From the NCBI GenBank assembly GCA_009846685.1, contig VWVY01000006.1:1-64000 (forward strand): a DNA stretch of 64,000 nt. Reading direction: 5' to 3'. Below the pieces are notes generated by a model. It saw only the letters and a list, made by a program, of their open reading frames with translations, was not told the DNA's origin and ran no database searches. Both the position numbers and the translations under genes were made by a program. Each line of letters opens with the position of its first letter. The first letter of the stretch is position 1. This document shows, piece after piece, positions 55,336 to 64,000 of this stretch. The stretch comes from Rhizobiales bacterium SYSU XM002 (GTDB taxonomy: Bacteria; Pseudomonadota; Alphaproteobacteria; Rhizobiales; Beijerinckiaceae).

Positions 55336-56358
55336 ATGATCTACCTGCAGGGCCTTGCCCTTTCATTCGCCATCGCCGCGGCCGCCTATCTTTCCGAACC
55401 GCTTCTCAAAGGGATAGGCGGCGGACGTCTCGCCTTGCCGGGCATGGTGATCGCGCTGCTCATCGGCGTGGCGCTCAATCCACTTTCAAAGCGGGAGACT
55501 CTCGCGCCCGGCATTACCTTTTCCGTGAAGGTGCTCCTGCGTTGGGCCATCGCGTTGCTTGGCCTGCGAATTTCGCTGACTGATCTCGCCGGCATGGGCG
55601 CCCCCGTCGCCTTGCTGACCGCTGCGGCCATGGCGACAACCGTCGTCGCCGGGTTCGCGATTGCTCGGTTGGCCGACCTCGGCCGGGGTTACGGTGCACT
55701 GGCCGGCGCCTCCACCGCTGTCTGCGGCGCTTCTGCCGCGCTCGCGACAGCGACCGTCCTCCCGGACTATCGGGAACGGAGCGCCGATATCGCCTTTGCG
55801 GTCGTGATGGCGAACGCCGTTTCGACCCTCGCCATGGTCGGCTATCCACCGCTCTGTGCCTGGCTCGGGTTTTCACCGGTGGAGACCGGGACGATCGTCG
55901 GCATGACGGTGCACGACATGGCGCAGGTTGTAGGGGCTGGTTATTCAATTTCCGAGCCTGCCGGCAACGCGGCGGTTATCGTCAAGCTGTTCCGCGTCAT
56001 GCTGCTGCTGCCGGTCGTGATGTTGATCGGCTACTGGCTCGCCGGGAGTGACACGGAACAGGCGCGCGCCAAGGTGCCGGTTCCGGGATTTGCCCTCGCC
56101 TTTCTCGTGCTGGTTCTCGTGAATTCCGCTGGCGCCGCGCTGCCTGCCGGATCGACGGCGGCGGCTTATTTCAGCTCCGCGAAGGCGGTGCTTTCCGAAT
56201 TGTCGCGCTGGGGTCTGCTCATGGCGATTGCCGCGCTGGGTCTGGGCACCTCCATCGGCACGGTACTCGAAACCGGTTGGCGGCATATCGTGACCTATCT
56301 CGCCCTGACTGCCGTGCTTTTCATTGTCGCGAGCGGCGGCATCTACCTCCTGCGTTAG
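55336..56358 (+). CDS. YeiH-family putative sulfate exporter
   Basis: 340 aa, about ten membrane spans. LRWAIALLGLRISLTDLAGM and LAGASTAVCGASAALATATV are typical of the YeiH/UPF0324 group, whose sulfate-export role is only predicted. No regulator is seen beside it. 8 bp before the YitT gene. Confidence 0.88.
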   Translation: MIYLQGLALSFAIAAAAYLSEPLLKGIGGGRLALPGMVIALLIGVALNPLSKRETLAPGITFSVKVLLRWAIALLGLRISLTDLAGMGAPVALLTAAAMATTVVAGFAIARLADLGRGYGALAGASTAVCGASAALATATVLPDYRERSADIAFAVVMANAVSTLAMVGYPPLCAWLGFSPVETGTIVGMTVHDMAQVVGAGYSISEPAGNAAVIVKLFRVMLLLPVVMLIGYWLAGSDTEQARAKVPVPGFALAFLVLVLVNSAGAALPAGSTAAAYFSSAKAVLSELSRWGLLMAIAALGLGTSIGTVLETGWRHIVTYLALTAVLFIVASGGIYLLR

Positions 56359-56366
56359 ACACACCG

Positions 56367-56993
56367 ATGGACACGACAGAATTTACCCCGCTCCCGGTTA
56401 TCCGTCATGCTCTTTACGAAGATGCACTGGCGATCCTGATGGCGTCCCTGTTTCTTGCGTTCGGCATCGTCATCTACGCCAAGGCCCAGCTTGTCACGGG
56501 TGGAACTGCTGGCCTTTCGCTGTTGCTGCAATACGCGACCGGCTACGGCTTCTGGATCGTGTTTTCGCTGGTGAACCTGCCGTTCTACGTCCTTGCCATC
56601 CTGCGCATGGGATGGCTCTTTGCCTTGCGGACGTTCTTCGCGGTTTCCATCGTCGCGTTGTTTTCAGCGTGGGTTCCTCGTTGGGTTTCCTTCGCGCATC
56701 TTGACCCTGTGTTCGCGACCATCGCAGGAGGCGGTCTCATGGGAACCGGGCTCCTGATGCTGTTCCGCCATCGCACTGCGCTCGGCGGCATCAACATTCT
56801 GGCGATGTATCTTCAGGAAAAACTCGGTTGGCGCGCGGGCTACGTACAGCTCGGCATTGACCTCGGGATTCTCGTTGCATCCCTGCTCGTTCTCGCGCCG
56901 GAGAATCTCGCGCTCTCGGTGCTCGGCGCCTTGGTCGTCAACATGATCCTAGCGATCAATCATCGTCCGGGGCGCTATCTCGGAATGTCGTGA
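56367..56993 (+). CDS. YitT-family membrane protein
   Basis: 208 aa with five or six membrane spans. ASLFLAFGIVIYAKAQLVTG and GGTAGLSLLLQYATGYGFW are the family landmark. Function unknown; homologues often lie near transporters. It is 8 bp after yeiH and probably on the same transcript. Confidence 0.8.
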   Translation: MDTTEFTPLPVIRHALYEDALAILMASLFLAFGIVIYAKAQLVTGGTAGLSLLLQYATGYGFWIVFSLVNLPFYVLAILRMGWLFALRTFFAVSIVALFSAWVPRWVSFAHLDPVFATIAGGGLMGTGLLMLFRHRTALGGINILAMYLQEKLGWRAGYVQLGIDLGILVASLLVLAPENLALSVLGALVVNMILAINHRPGRYLGMS

Positions 56994-57090
56994 CGCCGGC
57001 ACGCGCGAAGCTTTACGCTTGCAACTTCGGAAAAGGCGGGAAACGATGCGCCTGCGCCGCCGATCCGTGGCTGGCTCATGACGGGGAACA

Positions 57091-58569
57091 ATGCGCCGCT
57101 CGATCCGCTTCATCTTCAGGGGCATGCCACGGGAGATCTCGGCCTTCGATCCGTCGATAACCCTGCTCGAATGGCTGCGACTGGAGGCCAGTGCGACCGG
57201 AACCAAGGAAGGCTGCAATGAGGGCGATTGCGGTGCCTGTACCGTCGTTCTCGCGAAAACCGACGGGGATCGCATCCGCTACTTCCCCGTGAATGCCTGC
57301 ATCCTGCTGCTCGGCCAGATCGACGGCGCCGAACTCCTGACGATCGAGGATCTGGCGAAGGATGGCACGCTGCATCCCGTTCAGGCGGCGATGGTGCGCC
57401 ATCACGGCTCGCAATGCGGGTTTTGCACGCCTGGTATCGTGATGAGCCTGTTCGCGGCGTTTCACGAGGCGCCTCGGCCGCCGGACCGCGAGGCGATCGG
57501 CACCGCGCTTGCCGGCAACCTCTGCCGTTGCACGGGCTATCGCCCGATCTTCGACGCCGCTTTCGACGTGCTCTCCGACCTGCCGGAGGATCGGTTCAGC
57601 GAAAGCAACGCCTCACGGCTCGAGGCGCTCAGGGCGTTGGAGGACGACCGCGGCATCGTCATCGGCAATGAAGATCGTTTCTTCGCCAGCCCCCGCCATC
57701 TCGACGAACTTGCCGAAATGATCGCCCGGCACCCCGATGCGACGATTCTCGCCGGCAGCACCGATGTCGGCCTATGGGTGACCAAGAAGCTTGCCCCTCT
57801 CAAGCGTGTGATTGCGCTCGGCCGCGTCGCCGCGCTCGCAACCGTGGTCGAAGGCAGCGATTCGGTTTTCCTCGGCGCCGGGGTCACGCTCGCCAAAGCG
57901 CTGCCGGTGCTGGAGCGGATCGATCCCGATCTTGGAACCTTGATGCGTCGTTTCGGCTCTGCACAGGTTCGCGCTTCGGGCACCGTTGGCGGCAATATCG
58001 CGAACGGTTCGCCGATCGGCGATCTCGCTCCCGCGCTGATCGCTCTCGGCGCGACCCTGCATTTGCGGATCGGCAAGGAGAGTCGCATCCTGCCATTGGA
58101 GGACTTCTTCGTCGCTTACGGCAAGCAGGACCGTGCGCCCGGCGAATTCGTCACCGGCATCACCGTTCCGCGGCCGGAAGCCGAGACACATTTCCGCTGC
58201 TTCAAGATCTCGAAGCGCATGGATGAGGATATCTCATCGGTTATGGGTGCCTTCCGCATTTCCATCGAGAACGGCGCGGTATCGGGAGCGCGGATCGCCT
58301 TTGGCGGCATGGCGGCGACGCCCCGGCGCGCGCTTCGGACGGAGGAAGCCTTAGTGGGCGCCATGCTCGCCAACCCGCACGACTGGATGGGCGCGGTACA
58401 GGCGCTCGAAGCCGATTATCAGCCGATCAGCGATATGCGTGCCTCCGCCCGCTATCGCGCACGGGTCGCCCGCGCCCTCCTCGGCAAAGCGTTGACCGAG
58501 ATCGCCGGCAGCAGCCGCGCAACGCGCATCGTGGCCCGCACACCCATTGGTGAGGTGCGACATGGATGA
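57091..58569 (+). CDS. xdhA: Xanthine dehydrogenase small subunit (Fe-S/FAD)
   Basis: 492 aa. The N-terminal [2Fe-2S] domains carry the motifs CNEGDCGACTVVL and QCGFCTPGIVMSL with NLCRCTGYRP; the FAD-binding domain follows (ILAGSTDVGLWVTKKLAPLK, RASGTVGGNIANGSPIGDL). It passes electrons from xdhB's cofactor to NAD. Its stop overlaps the xdhB start by 8 bp. Confidence 0.95.
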   Translation: MRRSIRFIFRGMPREISAFDPSITLLEWLRLEASATGTKEGCNEGDCGACTVVLAKTDGDRIRYFPVNACILLLGQIDGAELLTIEDLAKDGTLHPVQAAMVRHHGSQCGFCTPGIVMSLFAAFHEAPRPPDREAIGTALAGNLCRCTGYRPIFDAAFDVLSDLPEDRFSESNASRLEALRALEDDRGIVIGNEDRFFASPRHLDELAEMIARHPDATILAGSTDVGLWVTKKLAPLKRVIALGRVAALATVVEGSDSVFLGAGVTLAKALPVLERIDPDLGTLMRRFGSAQVRASGTVGGNIANGSPIGDLAPALIALGATLHLRIGKESRILPLEDFFVAYGKQDRAPGEFVTGITVPRPEAETHFRCFKISKRMDEDISSVMGAFRISIENGAVSGARIAFGGMAATPRRALRTEEALVGAMLANPHDWMGAVQALEADYQPISDMRASARYRARVARALLGKALTEIAGSSRATRIVARTPIGEVRHG

Positions 58570-60859
58570 CGCCCCGCCGGTGCTCGTCCATCAGGCGATC
58601 ACGCATGACAGCGCCATCCGCCATGTCACCGGTGCGGCACCCTATATCGACGATCTGCCCGAACCTGCCGGCACTTTGCATCTCGCGCTGGGCCTCGCAC
58701 CGGTTGCGCGAGGGCGGATCACCACCCTCGATCTTGAAAAGGTCCGGAATACACCGGGCGTCGTCGCTGTCTTCACCTCGAAGGACGTGCCCGGCCGGAA
58801 CGATGTCTCGCCCAGCCTCGGCGACGAGCCGATGCTCGCGGGCGATGAGATCAGCTTCCATTCGCAACCGGTGTTCGTGGTCGCCGCGACGACACGCAGG
58901 GCGGCCCGAATCGCCGCCCGGCTCGGCGCCATCGAGGTCGAACAGGAATGGGCCTCCGTGTCCATTGCCGATGCGCTTTCGACCGGCGAGACTGTGCTGC
59001 CCGACTACGCTTTCCGGCGCGGTCACCCCGAACCGGCCATCGACGGCGCCGCCCGGCGTCTCGCCGGCGAGATCGAGATCGGCGGGCAGGAACATTTCTA
59101 CCTCGAAGGGCAGATCGCGCTCGCCGTTCCGGGCGAGGGCGAAGCGATGTTCGTTCACTCCTCGACCCAGCACCCGAGCGAGGTGCAGCATATCGTTGCC
59201 CGCGTGCTCGGCCTCGCCGATCATCAGGTGACAATCGAGTGCCGGCGGATGGGCGGCGGTTTCGGCGGCAAGGAAAGCCAGGCGAGCCATTGGGCCGCGC
59301 TCGCCGCCTTTGCAGCGCGCCTTACCGGCAAACCCTGCAAGCTGCGGCTCGACCGCGACGAGGATTTTGCGCTCACCGGCAAGCGCCACGATTTTCTCTC
59401 GCGCTACCGCGTCGGCTACGACGAGCGCGGGCTTATCGAAGGGATCACCTTCGAGCACCTCGCGCGCTGCGGCTATTCGGCGGATCTCTCGCTCGGCGTC
59501 GTCGACCGGACGATGTTCCACTCGGATAACGCGTATTACCTGCCCCATGTCGAGATCGGCTCGAAGCGGCTCAAGACCAACACGGTCTCGAACACCGCGT
59601 TTCGCGGTTTCGGCGGGCCTCAGGGCGTGCTCGCCATCGAGCAGGTGATCGACGCCATCGCCCACGAGCGCGGGCTGGACCCGCTCGACGTCCGCAAGGC
59701 GAATTTCTACCGCGACGGTAGTTCGGTCACGCCCTACGGCATGGAGGTCTTCGACCGCGCAACCCTGCTCCCGCTGGTTGAGGCGCTAGAAGCATCTTCG
59801 GACTACCGCGCGCGCCGCATCGCGATCGCCGAGCACAACGCGCGATCGCCGATCCTCAAGCGTGGGCTGGCGCTGACGCCGGTGAAATTCGGCATCTCCT
59901 TCACGCTCAAGCATCTCAATCAGGCCGGTGCGCTGGTTCACGTCTATTCAGACGGCTCCGTGATGCTCAACCACGGCGGCACGGAGATGGGGCAGGGTCT
60001 CTACACCAAGGTCGCCCAGATCGTCGCCGACGAATTCGGCCTGCCGCTCGAGCGTGTCGCCATCACCGCGACGCGAACCGACAAGGTGCCGAACACCGGG
60101 CCAACTGCCGCTTCCTCCGGTTCGGATCTCAACGGCATGGCCGCCCGCGAGGCCGCACGCACAATCCGCCTGCGCATGGCGGAGGAGGCCGCCCGGCGGC
60201 TCGACGTGGCGGTATCCGCGATCCGCTTCGAGGACGGCCTGGTGCATGGTGGCGACGAGACCATGACCTTCGCCGAATTGGCGCGATTCTGCGTGCTCGA
60301 AAGGGTTTCGCTCTCCGCGACCGGCTACTACCGCACGCCCGGCATCACGTGGGATCGTGCGGAAAAAACCGGGCGACCCTTCTTCTATTTTGCCTATGGC
60401 GCCGCCTGCTCGGAGGTGGTGATCGACACCATGACGGGCGAGATGAAGCTGCTCGCGGTCGATATCCTTCATGATTGCGGCGCCTCGCTCAATCCAGCGC
60501 TGGACATCGGCCAGATCGAGGGCGGCTTCGTGCAGGGACTCGGCTGGCTGACAACCGAGGAACTGGTGTTCGACAACGAAGGTCGGCTGCGTACCCACGC
60601 GCCCTCAACCTACAAGATTCCGGTCGCCTCGGATGTGCCCGCGCATTTCCACGTCGAACTGTGGGACGAACCCAACCGCGAGGATGCGATCTACCGCTCC
60701 AAGGCCGTGGGCGAACCCCCGGTGATGCTGGCGATCTCGGCCTTCATGGCGATCGCCGATGCAATTCACGCGCTCGCGCCCGGCAACCCGGTGCAGCTGC
60801 GGGCACCCGCGACACCGGAAGCGATCCTCGATGCCATAGACCGGCAACGCGCCAAATGA
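58562..60859 (+). CDS. xdhB: Xanthine dehydrogenase molybdopterin subunit
   Basis: 765 aa. The molybdopterin-binding motifs GGGFGGKESQ and TAFRGFGGPQGV, the near-C-terminal VGEPPVMLAISAFMAIADAI with the catalytic Glu, and ECRRMGGG are all present. It hydroxylates hypoxanthine and xanthine. Start codon ATG at 58562 lies inside the end of xdhA. The opposite-strand frame 58427-59665 is a shadow. Confidence 0.95.
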   Translation: MDDAPPVLVHQAITHDSAIRHVTGAAPYIDDLPEPAGTLHLALGLAPVARGRITTLDLEKVRNTPGVVAVFTSKDVPGRNDVSPSLGDEPMLAGDEISFHSQPVFVVAATTRRAARIAARLGAIEVEQEWASVSIADALSTGETVLPDYAFRRGHPEPAIDGAARRLAGEIEIGGQEHFYLEGQIALAVPGEGEAMFVHSSTQHPSEVQHIVARVLGLADHQVTIECRRMGGGFGGKESQASHWAALAAFAARLTGKPCKLRLDRDEDFALTGKRHDFLSRYRVGYDERGLIEGITFEHLARCGYSADLSLGVVDRTMFHSDNAYYLPHVEIGSKRLKTNTVSNTAFRGFGGPQGVLAIEQVIDAIAHERGLDPLDVRKANFYRDGSSVTPYGMEVFDRATLLPLVEALEASSDYRARRIAIAEHNARSPILKRGLALTPVKFGISFTLKHLNQAGALVHVYSDGSVMLNHGGTEMGQGLYTKVAQIVADEFGLPLERVAITATRTDKVPNTGPTAASSGSDLNGMAAREAARTIRLRMAEEAARRLDVAVSAIRFEDGLVHGGDETMTFAELARFCVLERVSLSATGYYRTPGITWDRAEKTGRPFFYFAYGAACSEVVIDTMTGEMKLLAVDILHDCGASLNPALDIGQIEGGFVQGLGWLTTEELVFDNEGRLRTHAPSTYKIPVASDVPAHFHVELWDEPNREDAIYRSKAVGEPPVMLAISAFMAIADAIHALAPGNPVQLRAPATPEAILDAIDRQRAK

Positions 60860-61785
60860 TCTGGTACCATATCGCGAACTGGCTCTCGGCAGGCGCCAAC
60901 TGCTGCCTCGTGACCATTCGCGACGCGCGCGGTTCCACCCCCCGCGACACCGGCGCACTCATGGCGGTCGGCGCGGATGGAACGTTCACCGGCACGATCG
61001 GCGGCGGCGCACTGGAATGGGAGGCGATGGCCATCGCGCGCGACCTGATAGCGGGACATCCGGAAGGTTATGGCATGACCCGAACCTTCGCGCTCGGCCC
61101 CTCCCTCGGGCAATGCTGCGGCGGGTCGGTCGTCCTCGGTTTCGAGGTCTTGTCGAGCGACGATCTGGGATGGACGAACGCGCTCGTGCAGGCTGAACGT
61201 GCCGGTCCTTTCGCAACCACCGGTCAACCGGATTCCCGTGGCGTCCGGATCAGGACCCTGGACCATACCTCGGCGATGGCTTCCCCTCATCTGGAATATC
61301 ACGGAGAACCAACGCGCGATGTGTTCCTGTTCGGCGCCGGGCATGTCGGCCGCGCGCTCGTTCTGGCATTGGCTCCTCTTCCATTCCGGGTTCGGTGGAT
61401 CGACAGTCGCGAGGAGGCTTTTCCGCGCTCCATGCCCCAAAATGTTAGCATCGATCCCATCGACGATCCCATTTCAGTTGCCGGCAATCCACTTCATGGG
61501 GGGATTGGGATCGTCGCCACCCATAGTCACGCGCTCGATTTCGAGATTATCGCCCAGCTAATCCAGAATAAGTCTTTTTATTTCATTGGATTGATCGGAA
61601 GCGATACGAAGAAGTCCCGTTTCATAAGCCGGCTCATAGATTCGGGAATAAAACCGGATTTGATCGAGCGTCTGACTTGTCCCATCGGGTTGTCCGGCAT
61701 CGACGATAAGACCCCCTCCGTGATCGCGGCCAGCGTCGCGGCGCAATTGCTGATGCTGCCGCGCAAGGTCAATGACCGGGTTTGA
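60856..61785 (+). CDS. xdhC: Xanthine dehydrogenase accessory protein XdhC
   Basis: 309 aa. N-terminal XdhC part (DARGSTPRDTGALMAVGADG, GSLGQCCGGS-like LGQCCGG) and C-terminal Rossmann part (FLFGAGHVGRALVLALA, FIGLIGSDTKKSRF). It binds Moco and delivers it, sulfurated, to XDH. ATGA overlap with xdhB. The last third uses more AT-rich codons than the first two thirds, and its stop overlaps the convergent FAD oxidase end by 17 bp. Confidence 0.93.
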   Translation: MIWYHIANWLSAGANCCLVTIRDARGSTPRDTGALMAVGADGTFTGTIGGGALEWEAMAIARDLIAGHPEGYGMTRTFALGPSLGQCCGGSVVLGFEVLSSDDLGWTNALVQAERAGPFATTGQPDSRGVRIRTLDHTSAMASPHLEYHGEPTRDVFLFGAGHVGRALVLALAPLPFRVRWIDSREEAFPRSMPQNVSIDPIDDPISVAGNPLHGGIGIVATHSHALDFEIIAQLIQNKSFYFIGLIGSDTKKSRFISRLIDSGIKPDLIERLTCPIGLSGIDDKTPSVIAASVAAQLLMLPRKVNDRV

Positions 61786-63217
61786 AGGTGGGTAGATTGC
61801 TCCCAATCCGCACAACCTTGCCGGGGTTGAGCAGATTGTTGGGGTCCAGTGCGCGCTTCACCGTTGCCATCAGGTCGAGCGCGACGGGATCCTTGTAGTC
61901 GGGCAATTCGTCGCGCTTGATGAGTCCGACGCCGTGCTCCGCCGCGATGGAGCCGCCGCGCGCCTTCACTGCGGCATGAACGATCTCGTTGAAGGCGTGC
62001 CATTGCGAAAGAAAGGCCTGCCTGTCCATGCCGACCGGCTGCGAGATATTATAATGGATGTTTCCATCGCCAATATGGCCGAAATCGCAGACCCGACAGC
62101 CCGGCATGAAGGCGCGGCAGGCATCGCCCGTCTCGGCAAGGAAATCGGTGACGCGGCTGATCGGCACTGAAACATCGTGCTTGATCGACCCGCCCTCGAA
62201 ATGCTGGCACTCGGAAAGAAGCTCGCGCAACCGCCAGAAATCGCGAGCCTGCGCCTCGCTTGTCGCCAGTGCAGCATCCTCAACGATATCATTCTCCATT
62301 GCCGGCTCCAGAACAGAGAGCAGGAGTTCATCGAGCGGAGCATCCGCTTCCGGCGACGTCATCTCGACGAGGGCATAGGAAGCATGCGTTCCGGTGAGCG
62401 GATCACGCGTATTCTGGCCGTGCTTGAGCACGATTTCAAGCCCGAAGCGCGGCATGATCTCGAACGCTGTCAGCCGTTCCCCCGCGATCTCACGGAGCGA
62501 ACCGAACAACTTCACGATCATCTCCGGCGACGAGGTGCCGATGAAGGCCGTCGTCCGCGTCTTCGGCAACGGAAACAACTTCAGCACTGCGGCCGTCACG
62601 ATACCGAGCGTGCCTTCCGAACCGATGAAAAGATGTTTGAGGTCGTAGCCGGCATTGTCTTTCCTGAGCCCGGAAAGTCCGCCAAAAATGCGCCCATCCG
62701 GCAGCACGGCTTCGATGCCGAGCACCAGATCGCGCATGTTGCCGTAGCGCAGCACACCCGTGCCACCGGCATTGGTTGCGATATTACCGCCGACGGTGCA
62801 GGAGCCTTCCGAACCGAGGGAAAGCGGGAACAGGAAACCCGCTTCGCGTGCCGCCTGCTGCACCTCCTGCAGAACGACACCCGCTTCGACGGTCATGGTC
62901 GCGTTTGCAGGATCGATCACGCGGATGGTCCGCAATCGCGTGAGTGAAATGACAACGCCGCCAAACGGGACGCCCCCGCCGGTGAGGCCGGTATTCCCCC
63001 CCAATGCAACAACTGGCACACCATGCCGTTGTGCGAGTTGCATCAGACCTGCCACCTCCGCCACATTGCCGGGTCGCAGCACCGCATCGGCGCGTCCACG
63101 ATGGAGCTTCCGCGTTTCGATGAGGAAAGGTTCGATCGCTGCGGCATCTATGAGGATATTCGCAGCCCCGATCATTTTGCGCGCTTCCTCGATGAAAGCC
63201 GATGAACCTTCCGGCAT
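61769..63217 (-). CDS. FAD-linked (D)-2-hydroxyacid dehydrogenase
   Basis: 482 aa from the ATG at 63217. N-terminal PCMH FAD domain with GGNTGLTGGGVPFGGVVISL and GGNIATNAGGTGVLRYGNMR; C-terminal GlcD-like cap with HIGDGNIHYN and SIAAEHGVGLIKRDELP. It oxidises a D-2-hydroxyacid (glycolate, D-lactate or a related acid). It overlaps xdhC by 17 bp at the 3' end. Divergent from the quinone oxidoreductase gene. Confidence 0.9.
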   Translation of the reverse strand: MPEGSSAFIEEARKMIGAANILIDAAAIEPFLIETRKLHRGRADAVLRPGNVAEVAGLMQLAQRHGVPVVALGGNTGLTGGGVPFGGVVISLTRLRTIRVIDPANATMTVEAGVVLQEVQQAAREAGFLFPLSLGSEGSCTVGGNIATNAGGTGVLRYGNMRDLVLGIEAVLPDGRIFGGLSGLRKDNAGYDLKHLFIGSEGTLGIVTAAVLKLFPLPKTRTTAFIGTSSPEMIVKLFGSLREIAGERLTAFEIMPRFGLEIVLKHGQNTRDPLTGTHASYALVEMTSPEADAPLDELLLSVLEPAMENDIVEDAALATSEAQARDFWRLRELLSECQHFEGGSIKHDVSVPISRVTDFLAETGDACRAFMPGCRVCDFGHIGDGNIHYNISQPVGMDRQAFLSQWHAFNEIVHAAVKARGGSIAAEHGVGLIKRDELPDYKDPVALDLMATVKRALDPNNLLNPGKVVRIGSNLPTFKPGH

Positions 63218-63306
63218 GGCCGCTCCCGCAAGTGTTTGACCCCTTGCGCTGGGGCTCCTATGCAGAAGGCCAGCGCATTGCGCCAACCTATGTGATCGGT
63301 AGCCCC

Positions 63307-64000
63307 ATGAGCAACCTTCCCAAAAGCGAACTCCCCCAGACCATGCGACAGATCCGTTTCGCCAGACCCGGCGGCCCGGAGGTGATTGCACTCGAAACGG
63401 CGCCGCTTCCGGTGCCCGGCAATGGGCAGGTTCTCGTCAAGGTCGCCTTTGCCGGTGTCAATCGCCCGGATTGCATCCAGCGAACCGGCGCCTATCCGCC
63501 CCCGCCGGGCGCGCCGGATATTCCGGGGCTGGAGGTCGCGGGCACCATCGTTGCACTAGGGCCGGAATGCGGTGATCTCGCGCTTGGTGGCACCGTGACA
63601 GCCCTGGTCGCCGGCGGCGGATATGCCGAATTTTGCCTCGTGGACGCACCGCTCGCCATGCCGGTTCCGGAAGGTCTATCGCTACTCGATGCCGCAGCGC
63701 TGCCGGAGAACGTTCTCACGGTCTATGACAACATCATCACGCGCGGACGCCTCGCGAAGGGCGAGACCTTTCTCGTCCACGGCGGTTCGAGCGGCATCGG
63801 CTCGATCGCGATCCAGATGGCGAAGGCTTGGGGCGCGCGTGTCATCACCTCGGCACGCGGCGAGGAGAAGGGGGTCTTCTGCCGCGAGCTCGGCGCCGAT
63901 GTCGTGATCGATTACGGCAGCCAGGATTTCGTCAGCGCTGTCCTCGACGCAACCGGCAAGCGTGGCGTCGATGTCATTCTCGACATGGTCGGCGGCGACT
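63307..64000 (+). CDS. NAD(P)H:quinone oxidoreductase (cut by window end)
   Basis: The first 231 residues of a zinc-free MDR-type oxidoreductase. GroES-like N-terminus with GVNRPDCIQRTGAYPPPPG, then a Rossmann motif VHGGSSGIGSIAIQMAKAWG for NAD(P)H. The frame is open to the last base. It is likely a PIG3-like quinone reductase. The start ATG at 63307 follows 89 bp shared with the divergent FAD-dehydrogenase gene. Confidence 0.85.
   Translation, partial: MSNLPKSELPQTMRQIRFARPGGPEVIALETAPLPVPGNGQVLVKVAFAGVNRPDCIQRTGAYPPPPGAPDIPGLEVAGTIVALGPECGDLALGGTVTALVAGGGYAEFCLVDAPLAMPVPEGLSLLDAAALPENVLTVYDNIITRGRLAKGETFLVHGGSSGIGSIAIQMAKAWGARVITSARGEEKGVFCRELGADVVIDYGSQDFVSAVLDATGKRGVDVILDMVGGD

Noticed and set aside
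58427-59665. 412-aa open frame on the minus strand
   Set aside because: Antisense to xdhA/xdhB, which carry complete cofactor motifs.

Overview
This 64 kb window comes from the chromosome of a GC-rich alphaproteobacterium, most likely of the order Hyphomicrobiales. The evidence is the gene content: an FDH3-type formate dehydrogenase locus with its DUF3305/DUF3306 neighbours, an aerobic HemF, a petABC cytochrome bc1 operon with separate b and c1 genes, a MoxR-DUF58-DUF4159 operon, and a DUF6111-CCA transferase pair. I cannot resolve the family. Coding density is very high and many genes overlap by 4 bp. I see no tRNA, rRNA, CRISPR array, transposase, integrase or phage block. No gene-free stretch exceeds about 300 bp; the longest (25-321) holds only a terminator and the upstream region of a small secreted protein.

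Layout. 1-2.8 kb: the tail and a full copy of a small secreted protein family, an M24/creatinase-fold enzyme, a secreted PAAR protein and a lipoprotein. 2.9-10.8 kb: prs, tungstate transporter genes tupB/tupA (no ATPase gene in the window), a secreted protein, rplY, pth, ychF, a two-domain MaoC protein and an MTA/SAH nucleosidase. 10.8-18.6 kb: apt, petABC, trmL, hemF, cca, a DUF6111 protein, a CoA pyrophosphatase and a DUF1285 protein. 18.9-25.8 kb: a MoxR/DUF58/DUF4159/VWA operon. 25.8-29.5 kb: GNAT, Nudix, metallophosphoesterase, YbaK-like and ferredoxin-NADP reductase genes.

29.7-49.1 kb is the most distinctive part. It is a formate dehydrogenase and molybdenum/tungsten cofactor island: fdhD-mobA forward; then, reading leftward on the minus strand, a lipoate-ligase-like protein, DUF6505, DUF6352, DUF3305 and DUF3306 proteins, a TorD-like chaperone with an N-terminal YdaS-type HTH, a small Tat protein, the three FDH subunits, mobB and moeA. 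To the right are a 682-aa multi-cluster ferredoxin-like protein, a WD40-cytochrome c fusion, TusA, a TTC38-like repeat protein and a YeeE/YedE thiosulfate-type transporter. Together they suggest metal uptake (Tup), cofactor maturation (MoeA, MobA, MobB), sulfur delivery (YedE, TusA, FdhD), chaperoning (TorD-like, DUFs) and electron transfer from formate. A clear sigma70-like promoter lies just upstream of the HTH-TorD gene, with an AATTC dyad beside it.

49-64 kb: OpgC-like membrane protein and a TPP enzyme (one transcript), divergent from an OtnI-type isomerase and aldose 1-epimerase; an orphan ABC solute-binding protein; YeiH and YitT membrane proteins; a xanthine dehydrogenase operon xdhABC (a second molybdoenzyme); an FAD-linked (D)-2-hydroxyacid dehydrogenase; and a quinone oxidoreductase cut by the window end.

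Family names rest on recognition of motifs and remembered family sequences; no database search was run.
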